Assembly: GCA_026936325.1 (NCBI GenBank)
Contig: JAPTHN010000074.1
Coordinates: 930,001 to 994,000 of the forward strand
Source of the DNA: Platynereis dumerilii
Lineage: Eukaryota > Annelida > Polychaeta > Phyllodocida > Nereididae
Length of the DNA stretch: 64,000 nt
Reading direction: 5' to 3'
Of the stretch, positions 22,850 to 34,100 are shown piece by piece. The notes under the pieces are model-generated. The model was not told the DNA's origin. It saw only the letters and a program-made list of their open reading frames with translations, and ran no database searches. Position 1 is the first letter of the stretch; each line of letters starts with the position of its first letter. The position numbers and the translations under genes were made by a program.

Positions 22850-25310
22850 GTAGCACTACATTGTATCAACCCCTGGTGGCTCTATTTTCAAATCTGTTTT
22901 TGGTGGATATATGCATCTCACACAGATTTAGCAGGCTATCTCTCCAAAACTAAAGCATCAAGATGTTTGAAATTCATGGTGGTAACAAGGCAAGACATCC
23001 TCAGAAAATATATTCATGAAAACATTCCATGGGGCAAATATCACTGCACTCTGCTGCCCCCTGGTGGCTATTTTAAACACATTTTTGAGTTAATATGCCT
23101 GTCACAAAAGTTTATTTGTCCACACCTCCAAAAGTAAAGCAGTAAGGTGGTTCATATTCATGTTGGTAACAAAGTAGGACACCCTCAGCCAATATATTCA
23201 TGAATACATTCCATGGGGTCAAAGGTCACCACACCATGCTGCCCCCTGGTGGCCCTCTTCTATATATTTTTCGGTGAATGCATGCATGTAAAAGATGTTC
23301 AGCAGGCCATATCTCCAAAATGAAACCATAAAGGTGGTTCATTTTCATGATGGTAGCAAGGCAGGACATCCTCAGCCAATATATTCATGAATACATTCCA
23401 TGGGGTCAAAGGTCATCACACCATGCTGCCCCCTGGTGGCTCTCTTCTATATATTTTTCGGTGAATAAATGCATGTAAAAGATGTTCAGCAGGCCATATC
23501 TCCAAAATGAAACCATAAAGGTGGTTCATATTCATGGTAGTAGCAAGGCAGGACATCCTCAGCCAATATATTCATGAATACATTCCATGGGGTCAAAGGT
23601 CACCACACCCTACTGCCCCCTGGTGGCCCTCTTCTATATATTTTTCGGTGAATGCATGCATGTAAAAGATGTTCGGCAGGCCATGCCTCCAAAATGAAAC
23701 CATAAAGGTGGTTCATTTTCATGATGGTAGCAAGGTAGGACATCCTCAGCAAATATATTCATGAATACATTCCATGGGGTCAAAGGTCATCACACCATGC
23801 TACCCCCTGGTGGCTCTCTTCTATATATTTTTCAGTGAATAAATGCATGTAAAAGATGTTCAGCAGGCCATACCTCCAAAATGAAACCATAAAGGCGGTT
23901 CATATTCATGATGGTAGCAAGGCAGGACATCCTCAGCCAATATATTCATGAATACATTCCATGGGGTCAAAGGTCATCGCACCATGCTGCCCCCTGGTGG
24001 CTCTCTTCTATATATTTTTCGGTGAATAAATGCATGTAAAAGATGTTCAGCAGGCCATATCTCCAAAATGAAACCATAAAGGTGTTTCATATTCAGAATG
24101 GTGGTAAGGCAGGACATCCTCAGCCAATATATTCATGAATACATTCCATGGGGTCAAAGGTCACCACACCCTACTGCCCCCTGGTGGCCCTCTTCTATGT
24201 ATTTTTCGGTGAATGCATGCATGTAAAAGATGTTCAGCAGGCCATATCTCCAAAATGAAACCATAAAGGTGGTTCATATTCATAATGGCAGCAAGGCAGG
24301 ACATCTACAGCAAATGTATTATGAAAGCATTCCATGGGGTCCAAGTCACTGCAATTAACTGCCCCCTGGCACACATTTTTCATTGAATATATATGCCTGT
24401 CACATAAGTTCAGCAGGCCATACCTCCAAAAGGAGAAGCAGTAAAGTGGATCATATTCATGGTGGTAACAAGGCAGGACAACTGTAGCAAATATATCATA
24501 AAACATTCCGTGGGGTCAAAGGTCATTGCACTTAACTGCCCTCCGACGATTCTCTTCTAGAAATTTTTCAGTGAATATGCAAGAGAAGTTCAGCAGGCCA
24601 TACCTAAAGAATTAAACCATAAAGATGGTTCATATATATTCATGGTGGTAGCAAGGCAGGACATCCTCAGCAAATATATTCATGAAAACATTCCATGGGG
24701 TCAAAGTCACTGTAATTAACTGCCCCCTGGCAGCTATTTTACAAACATTTTTCAGTGAATATATTATATGCCTGTCACATAAGTTCAGCAGGCCATATCT
24801 CCAAAAGTAAAGCAGTAAAGAGGTTCACATTCATGGTGGTATCAAGGCAGGACAGCCGCAGCAAATTTATTCACACAAAGATTCCATGGGGTCAAAGTCA
24901 CTGCACATTATTGTGGGGCTGTTTTCAACCCATTTTTCAGTGAATTTGTGCATGACACAAACGTTTAGTAGACCATACCACCAAACTTATTCATTAAGGT
25001 TGTTCATATTCATGATGGTAACAGGGTAGGACAGCCACAGCAAATTTATTCACAAAAATTTTCCAAGGGTTCAAAGGTAACTGCACATTGCTGCCCCCTG
25101 GTGGCTCTTTTCTATACATTTTTCAGGGAATAGATGTTTGTCGCCAAAGTTCAGCAGGCTGTTCCTCCAAAACTTTGGCAGTGAGGTGGTTTATATTCAT
25201 GGTGGGAACAGGGCAGGTCAGTAAATGTATTCATGAAAACATTCAATGGGGTCAAGGGTCACTTTACATTATTGACCCCTGGTTGATTTTTTGTCTAAAT
25301 TTTTCAGTCA
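22850..25310 (+). repeat. Left-arm tandem array of about 187-bp units with CTCF-like motifs
   Basis: About 13 units repeat GTTCAGCAGGCCATATCTCC, ACATTCCATGGGGTCAAAGG and GCCCCCTGGTGGC. The last word, or a close form, is found near 23056, 23241, 23428, 23615, 23802, 23989, 24176 and 25093, with decayed forms near 24361, 24537, 24722 and 25273. Read on the minus strand it is GCCACCAGGGGGC, which matches the core of the bilaterian CTCF binding motif. The arm outside the array has more at 22315-22332 (AGCGCCCCCTAGTGGCCA), 22679-22693 and about 22868. Confidence 0.9.
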
Positions 25311-26194
25311 TCAAAACTGGTGCAGGGGCGGACTCTGCAGGTAATTCTGTTGACGGCTTGTTCCCGATAGTGGACTTAGCATTCTGGAGACAGAGACAGA
25401 TGCTGCCAGTTTCGGGATCCCTTGCACCCACCAATGTACGGTTGAGGTCATATATGTAAACTACTTTGCGATTTCCCATAGGAATTTATATAAGATGTAT
25501 TTAAAATGGATGTTTGTAAATGATTCAACATTATGTTTACTATAAAGTCAAGTTGCTCAAAAATGGATTCATGACATGAACGTTTTAGTCAATATAAGCA
25601 ACAACATGTTTTCCTGATTTTGGTTGGGTACCATATAATACATGTATGGGTTATAAAATTCAAAAGTAAACATACACCTGCCTCCATTGAAATAAGCTAT
25701 GTTTACTTCTGAACTGAAATCATGAAAACATTGTTTTTGATACATTGATTTCTTTTGTGCTACTTGATTTAATTGTATCCGTTATTTTGAGTTTCTTATT
25801 AAAGCATCCATTGGAAATGTATTTTAAGCCACCTAGCCAGCTCTTGGTTCGAATGTGTATTGTTTTTTGTTTACAGTGTTTACATGATTTATGGTTACAG
25901 AATCCCATACTCTCATCACCCATTCCAATAGCTACGCCTATGGCTAGCTAAAAATGCCAGGTTCCGATTGACAAGTTATAAAAACATCTGCAGAATGAGA
26001 AGGGTGAAAGATTTTGTATTTCTGATTTCAGATTATGATTCAAGGAGAAATTTTACATAAGATCGGCTATTTTTCATACCGAAATTCAAAAATAAAATTT
26101 TGGACCAAAATGCTACAAAAATCTTACTCAAATCTTGAACCTTGCCGTAAACTCTTGCGATAGGCATTATGATAATCCCTGATAAATGTAGACA
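25311..26194. other. Single-copy centre of foldback element 1, with a possible captured exon
   Basis: This is the only part of the element without an inverted partner. On the minus strand 25479-25300 is open and reads KVVYIYDLNRTLVGARDPET, then GSICLCLQNA. This loosely resembles the start of a BRICHOS domain (a strand, then '(D/N)xxxNLTGxRD', then a cysteine). Splice sites around it are poor. A second minus-strand frame (about 25950-25720) starts after TTTTTAG with LAIGVAIGMGDE and a CNHKSCKHCK cluster. Both are weak. The stretch may be cargo DNA or plain spacer. Confidence 0.3.
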
Positions 26195-28080
26195 AAAGAT
26201 CAACCAGGGGTCAATAATGTGCAGTGACCCTTGACCCCATGGAATGTTTTAATGAATACATTTACTGACCTGCCCTGTTCCCACCATGAATATAAACCAC
26301 CTCACTGCCAAAGTTTTGGAGAAACAGCCTGCTGAACTTTTGCGACAAACATCTATTCATTGAAAAATTTATAGAAAAGAGCCACCAGGGGGCAGCAATG
26401 TGCAGTTACCTTTGAACCCTTGGAATATTTTTGTGAATAAATTTGCTGTGGCTGTCCTACCCTGTTACCATCATGAATATGAACAACCTTAATGCTTAAG
26501 TTTGGTGGTATGGTCTACTAAACGTTTGTGTCATGCACAAATTCACTGAAAAATGGGTTGAAAACAGCCCCTAGGGGGACAATAATGTGCAGTGACTTTG
26601 ACCCCATGGAATCTTTGTGTGAATAAATTTGTCCTGCCTTGTTACCACCATGAATCTGAACCACCTTACTGCTTTACTTTTTGAAATATAACCTGCTGAA
26701 CTTATGTGACAGGCATATAATATATTCACTGAAAAATGTGTGTAAAATAGCCGCCAGGGGGCAGTTAATTGCAGTGACTTTGACCCCATGGAATGTTTTC
26801 ATGAATACATTTGCTGTAGATATTCTGCCTTGCAACCATCATGAATATGAACCACCTTTAGGGTTTGATTTTTAAGGCATGGTCTGCTGAACATCTTTTA
26901 CATTCACGCATTCACCGAAAAATATGTAGACGAGGGCCACCAGGGGGCAGTAAGGTGTGGTGACCTTGACCCCATGGAATGTATTCATGAATATATTGGC
27001 TGAGGATGTCCTGCCTTGCTACCATCATGCATATGAGCTACCTTTATGGTTTCATTTTGGAGATATGGCCTGCTGAACATCTTTTACATGCATTTATTCA
27101 CCGAAAAATACATAGAAGAGAGCCACCAGGGGGCAGCATGGTGTGGTAACCTTTGACCCCATGGAATGTATTCATGAATATATTGGCTGAGGATGTCCTG
27201 CCTTGCTACCATTATGAATATGAACCGCCTTTATGGTTTCATTTTGGAGATATGGCCTGCTGAACATCTTTTACATGCATGTATTCACCGAATAATATAT
27301 AGAAGAGAGCCACCAGGGGGCAGCATGGTGTGGTGACCTTTGACCCCATGGAATGTATTCATGAATATATTGGCTGAGGATGTCCTGCCTTGCTACCATC
27401 ATGAATATGAGCAACTTTTATGGTTTCATTTTGGAGATATGGTCTGCTGAACATCTTTTACATGCATGCTTTCACCAAAAAATATATAGAAGAGAGCCAC
27501 CAGGGGGCAGCATGGTGTGGTGACCTTTGACCCCATGGAATGTATTCATGAATATATTGGCTGAGGATGTCCTGCCTTGCTACCATCATGAATATGAACC
27601 ACCTTTATGGTTTCATTTTGGAGGCATGGCCTGCTGAACATCTTTTACATGCATGCATTCACCGAAACATATGTAGACGAGGGCCACCAGGGGGCAGCAT
27701 GGTGTGGTGACCTTTGAGCCCATGGAATGTATTCATGAATATATTGGCTGAGGGTGTCCTGCCTTGTTACCACCATGAATATGAACCACCTTACTGCTTT
27801 ACTTTTGGGAGTTGTGGACAAATAAACTTTTGTGACAGGCATATTAACTCAAAAATGTGTTTAAAATAGCCACCAGGGGGCAGCAGATTGCAGTGAACTT
27901 TGCCCCATGGAATGTTTTCATGAATATATTTTCTGTGGATGTCTTGCCTTGTTACCACCATGAATTTCAAACATCTTGATGCTTTAGTTTTGGAGAGATA
28001 GCCTGCTAAATCTGTGTGAGATGCATATATCCACCAAAAACAGATTTGAAAATAGAGCCACCAGGGGTTGATACAATGTA
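26195..28080 (-). repeat. Right-arm tandem array, inverted relative to the left arm
   Basis: About ten units of the same ~187-bp repeat lie in the opposite orientation. GCCACCAGGGGGC or a near form occurs near 26381, 26751 (GCCGCC...), 26935, 27122, 27309, 27496, 27683 and 27869, with weaker ones at about 26197, 26568 and 28058. Outside the array lie about 28245 and 28604-28621 (TGGCCACTAGGGGGCGCT). Together with the left arm this makes a back-to-back arrangement of motifs. Confidence 0.9.
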
Positions 28081-29150
28081 GTGCTACTTCCATATATGGA
28101 TGCAGTTGTTAATTTGCATAATTAGGCATGACATTATATTTCAATTTTACATGGTTGAAGCAACTTAATCAAAGCACATTCCTTCCATCAAAGTATTTGT
28201 CTTTGGCGTAAATTTCATTAATTCTGCAAAAATGTGAAAAACGGCCACCAGGGGGATTTAATCACTCTATAACCTTTGACCCCATGGAATATTTTGCATC
28301 GCCCCTGGGCTGCAGCTGTTTTGACCTTTTTCTCCAAAAACTTTCAGAATTTCATTTCTTTCCATTCTGTATATATAGCATGCTAAAATACATGGAATTT
28401 TCAAAAAAATTGAAATTTTCACAAAATACATAGGGGGCACCACTGAAAATGGAATGAGTGCCCACGAGTTTTATGGCAGTTTTGTGAAATACAGCTATTG
28501 GGGTAAAACCCAACATGCACCACTTACCTGGGTCTCGTTGGATATAGAAATAAATTTGCCTTGAAGTTGAGACTTTTCGAGGTATGAGATAATAGAGAAA
28601 ACATGGCCACTAGGGGGCGCTGTAGTGAGAACACAATAACTTGCCTGCACCCCAGTAATAGTCTGTGAAAATTCTATTGACCTATATTGACCAAAAATGA
28701 CTGACAGACCTTGATCCAACTGGTAAGAAATCTTGGCAGAGCCAACAAAAATGTATAAAATCAAGATTGGCAAAATTGCACTTTTTGAAACAGCTGTAAA
28801 AAAGGGGGGTCTGACCTTGGTCAATATTGGGGCTGTTGCTATGGATACCAATAATTTTCTGAACCTTAAAATATGCTTTTGAGCCTCCTGAGACTATAAG
28901 CTAACCCCCGGTATATGACATTTTGCAAAGTCTGACGGGTCCCCGGCCACCCTCTGCAGGTTTTTACAGGCAGAGCCTCTTAAACACGTTTGCTATCACA
29001 TGCTAAAATTTGATGTGAATATCTTGTACCGTTTGCTCTCCAGACCAAAAATAAAAATGAGTGTTTCAACTAACCCCGGTCTCCCCTAAATTTCCAAGCT
29101 GGACAATAGACATCATACAGCTGGAATCTCCTCATGTTAATGTCAATGCT

Positions 29151-29339
29151 CACTCTAAAAAAATTCAGATAAAATTGGTTTTTTAGATTCAAAATGGTTT
29201 TTTGAAAAAACAAATTTCAATGCAAAAAACCAACATGGATTTTTTTAAAAATCCATGTTGGTTTTGCATTAAAATTTGGTTTTTCAAAAAACCATTTTCA
29301 ATCTAAAAAACCGATTTTGTCCCAACATTTTTTAGAGTG
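29151..29339. mobile_element. Near-perfect palindromic MITE
   Basis: The 189-bp unit starts CACTCTAAAAAAATTCAG and ends TTTTTTAGAGTG. It is almost fully self-complementary about a centre near 29245 (AACATGGATTTTT facing AAAAATCCATGTT). It lies just right of foldback element 1 and just outside the ADGF duplication. Confidence 0.75.
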
Positions 29340-31117
29340 CTGCATAGATGAAAGATGCTACACACTGGGTAAATGTAGGGCTTTGGAGTTGGAGTCGTGG
29401 ATTTTTTTTGGGTGAAGTCGGAGTTGAACTTTGGTTCATTTTCGGGTGGATTCGGGAGTCGAAAAATAAATCTGGGGAATCCTGACTACTAAATATTATT
29501 AGATAATATTTACTCTTTCATAATTATGTTTTTATGTTATTACCTATTTACCGTTAATTTGTTTAAGATTGCAAAATTGCTCCTTGGAGCTAGTGGTTGC
29601 GTATTTAACATGTGACAATAAACAAACATTTGAATCTTGAATCTAAATATATATATATATATATAATTGACAAAAAACAATGTGAGCTGCATTAACTTTC
29701 TAAATATCAATCGGGCAAAAAATTCCAGAAAGAGGAGTCAGGAGTCGAAATTCTGGAGACCTGAGGAGTTAAAGTCAGAGTCAGAATTAAGGAAGTCAAA
29801 GGAGTCTGGTGTCAGCGTCTGTTCCTTTTTACCCGACTCCGAAGCTTGGGGTAAATGGATGACATTTTTTTTACTCTCCCATCTCATCGGCCGACTTTGA
29901 TAAGCAGGCAGCCCTGGATTTAGTAGAGGTTTGGGGGAACTTTGTAGAATCTTTCCTACCTATGGTATGTGAATTTTCTGGTATGACCCTTTTTTTTTTC
30001 AACAAACTATATATTGCTTATATTTATCTCTGGTGAATAAAATAATTTTCCTAAGCTGGCATTTCAACCCAGGACCCCTACAGATCTGATCATGAAGGTT
30101 GATCATGTCAATGGTGAATGACTTTATCAAATTCCTAATTTCAAAATCCTAAAATGAGACCAGTGAGTCAGAGCAGAAAGTGGAATTGCTCCAGATAAGA
30201 GATAGCAAGGACTTATAGAACAATAGGTGTGCACTACACACTGAATGGCATTCATGTAACCATTAAGCATCTGTACATATTTACTCAAATGTGTCACTAA
30301 TTGTCAATTGTCTGCAACAGTTGATAAAACTGTCAATAGATCAAGTACACAAATCAAGTTCCACTGATAACTTATCATCACCACAAAGCTACTTCAGTGC
30401 ATCATATATAGGAGGTGTCGGGGTAAATGGGGAGAAATACAGAACATTGTTAATATAGAAGTACTTTCGGAACATTCATCTTAAGATTTTTGTGTCGTAA
30501 AAATTTTAATCACGTACATGTAAGTAAATTGATTAATAAACATATGCAGCCTCTTTTTCGTGCAGCTCATAATGCTGTTACTTCATTCGCAAATTTATTT
30601 TTTCCATCTTGTCTTGTATATTCGGCTGACTACTGCCTATCCAGCCTAAGAAACACATGTCACTATCGAGTGAACTGGGCTCCATATTAAATACTTTAGT
30701 CAATAACATATCAATTTAGTACTCTCACACATCAAAAGATATTGCATGTTTCTTAAATTGAAGGAAAAAAACAACAACAAAAAACAATTCTCCTTGTGCG
30801 CCAACTCATAACAATAAGTACTTGTGAAACTAAACTGTGATAATTTTTCTAAATTCCCACCCTTCAGCATCCATTAAAAATATTCATGTGGGAGTTTTTC
30901 TTATGATTCATTCTAAATACATAGAGAAATAAACCATCTTGATTTGACAGAGGACCTTTTGTTGAACCATGGTCGTTTTTCTCCGGCTTCCCCTACGTAC
31001 GTTTTTCTAATCGACACTGAACCAAAGGTTGACACTTCATGACATATATCATGTAAGTGTTGGGCAATAATTTTCAGACATCACCTAAATCTCAGCACTG
31101 CAACATTGTGACAAAGT

Positions 31118-34100
31118 ATGTGGCTTAAAGCTGGGATTTTAGCAGTAATTGCAATCAATGTAACATTTGGTGAATATCCACAAAATGTCTATGACCACTC
31201 TGTTCAAAGAGGGGAGTTAAAAGAAGAGGAATCACAAAATTCTGTCCAATTGCCTTCACTAAGTTCTGTAAGTAATTAAAGATTATCAATATTATGATAT
31301 AAACTACACTGCTTGGTGCTCACAAAATTTAAAATTGAAGGAGTATGGGGTGTTTCAATGCATAAAATCATTAAAATGTCAAAGAAAATTAATATATAAA
31401 GAGATCTGTTACAAAAAGAAATTTTATGACAAAACACCGGGTCAACCCCAACCCTCCCCCAAATCCTGATTACCCTACCTGTTACCTAACCGTAGCCTTG
31501 TCTTCATATCTGACATGTAAGCATTACATTCCGAGAGATTCTGAAGTGGTAATCATGTGTTCACCTTGCGCTTTGTCTTTAAGTTTCTATACAGATCTTG
31601 CGTCTTCATTTTCTTTGACACTATATGACTAACGTATAGTTGAAACAGCCATAACTGGCATCATCAATGAAATATACCGCCTTACCCTCTTAAATTTTGT
31701 GAGCAATGGGCGTAAATCAACGATGTCAACTGAAGGGATGTTATCGTTACAATGTGTATGCTTTACATTGAAAATAGTGGCTCTATTTAGTGACACTGGT
31801 GATTGAAACAATATTATAATAATAAATTACATCACTCACAGTCTACACTCATCTTCCTTCATTTGAAAAAATGTATAGGCCTTTCCCATTTTCTTTTTCT
31901 TGCACTCTGCATTTGGAAACTAATATATGACAATAATATATATATATATATGTAAAAGAGTTTAAAGTGAAGCAAATATCAGTTATACTTAACCTAATTA
32001 GCACAATGTTATACAATTGTAGTATATATATTTAACATGAGACAATTTTAAAAAGTCAAGCAAAAAGAATTCTAAGTTGAATACTATTAATGATTACTAC
32101 TCAACTTGACATGAATCATAGTCTTATCAATGCAGTATAGTAATAGCAGTCATGAACGTCTTATCAATAATATTCCATGGTGATTAATGGAGAAATTTTA
32201 CTTGTAGCACAAAAGAAATATTGCCTTGACATTAATGTGAATTTGAACAATAAGTTGCACACTGCACCAATATGAAAAACAAATAAAAGCTGACTCAAGA
32301 ATCTCCCATGTCCTCAGTATTGTGAAAGAGTTTCCATTACACAATAAGAGTTCCCATAGCCTGATGGTTGGAGTGCTTGACTGCGAATCCAATGGCAGTT
32401 GAGGATGTGGGTTTGAACCCTGGTCCTGGAACTCAATTGGAGTTGGTTGTGGTGTTGCCGAGGAGGGTGGCCACTTGGATAGGCAGGGCTTACCCTCCTG
32501 TCAGGGGTGATCAGCAACACCTCCAGTCAGACTCCCCTGGACGGGATGACTGGGCAAGCAATGGGAAGTGAATACCACAACAAGGAAAGCTGTCACCAGG
32601 AGTGCTGAAGACTTCCAGTCATAAAAAATTGTACATTTCCATTGTAAACGGGCACTAGATTGATCTGGAAGATTATATGTAGTGGTATAAAAATGGTCAA
32701 ATAATGATAAGAGAATACATATACATATTGGGACTTGAATACAGAAATCTGTATGTGAAGCTCTATTGGTAATATTGTCGCCCAGTGATGGAAATGGAAA
32801 CTGTTCGTCGAGGGAGATCTTGGCTGGTGCAACAGCAGCTTGCCATTCCAAATTTTTATTAGGAACAAAAGTTCTGCCCCCCATAGCATAATTTTGGCTA
32901 AAAATACCTGGAGGACTGAAAAAATAAACCTGAAAATTGTATTTTCACCACTGATCATTGTAGGAGCTGCAGCCTGTTTTTTTATCAAGAGAGCTCTTGA
33001 TCCTCCTATACATGTACTTGAAGGTGATTCACCAACTGCTCCAGGCTCCTTCTTGTAATCCATAGCATGTTCGAAACTGCATTAACAGTAGCATAAAAGA
33101 TCTGTAAATAATTTTTGTCTAAGGAATCAGTACAGTATCTAAATTGCCCAATTCGCAGATTAGGTCTCAATGTGACATAAAACACAAACTCTTTGATGGT
33201 ATGAAAAAGCAATTAAAGTACTTGCAGGGCCCACTTTCTGAAAAATTAAAACTTAAGGCACTCAGCTGATAAGAAGCGACATGCGATGGTTTTAAACTAT
33301 TTCGAGCGTGCTGAATCCAAATCTGTTTTTTAGATTTTACCCCTCAAATTCGCAAAAAGAAAATGGCTGCCAAAATTCACATTTAAGTTGACTCCAAGAT
33401 TGACACTCTAGTCTAGCCATAAATGATAGAACTGAAAATATGTGAATTTTGGTGGCCACTGCATACCGACTTGTACTCAAAAATGCCTTAACAACTTTTA
33501 ATGCCATATATTTGAAAAATTAGCCCTGACTACGCCATTTCTTTTGCAGGATGAGAAAATAGTAGACCACTACTTGCAGTACCTGAAATGGCAGGAGTTC
33601 AAGGCTACTCAGGGAGAATTCAGACCAGCCAGACCCATCGAACAGGAAATGGACAACATCGTCAATTCAGAGGTTTACAAAGCTTTAAAACCACTGCCCA
33701 AAGGAGGAAACATGCATTCCCATGAAAGTTAGTAACATTTAAACGGAAGATTGTATGAATTTTAAGTTGTACCTATAACCCTCTCCGTAAAGCACCACTG
33801 CTGTTTATGCCCAAAGGATATATAGAGACTCAAAAATATCCACAGATATCCACAAAAGACTGATTGATTTAATGACTTTTTCTTTATGACTTGCGCCAAA
33901 TATCCTATTTTAATTATTAGTCTTTATATTGGTTAGATTCTTAGTGGCCAGTGGTATGGATATTAAACTGGATTTCCATTGGATTCTCAGCTTGACAATG
34001 ACAATGTCTTTCATGTAGCTAGGGCCAATCCCTTGTAAGCATTTAAACATTTCACATAGTATGGATTTTTCTCTCATGATTTCCAATGAATTCATTTTGG

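Larger units (their letters stand above)
21162..29086. mobile_element. Giant foldback element 1 (7.9 kb), TA target site, tandem-array arms
   Basis: The termini are GGGGAGACCGGGG (21162) and CCCCGGTCTCCCC (ending 29086). Both are flanked by TA (21160-21161, 29087-29088) and continue as TAGTTGAA / TTCAACTA. The arms pair over several kb: about 21960-25310 is the reverse complement of about 26195-28985. The left outer part (about 21200-21950) has no counterpart on the right. The words GGTTAGTTGAA or TTCAACTAACC recur within the left terminus. The inner arms are tandem arrays, listed separately. The centre (25311-26194) is single copy. No transposase is visible. TA duplications fit several superfamilies, so I leave the family open. 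Confidence 0.85.

Noticed and set aside
22850-28080. Reading the ~187-bp arrays as a CRISPR array
   Set aside because: The units are long, fully repeated without unique spacers, diverged, and in an animal genome.
22085-28851. Mirror open frames of 118 codons in foldback element 1 (22085-22441 plus and 28495-28851 minus)
   Set aside because: Same reasoning: they overlap the CTCF-like motif and low-complexity repeat sequence, and no protein family is recognisable.
32349-32440. A functional tRNA gene
   Set aside because: A and B boxes are present, but the arms do not pair into a cloverleaf and a longer SINE body follows directly.
32501-33063. Overlapping minus-strand frames of 127 and 156 codons in ADGF-A intron 1
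   Set aside because: They overlap the SINE and unique intron DNA, contain no known motif, and overlap each other in different frames.
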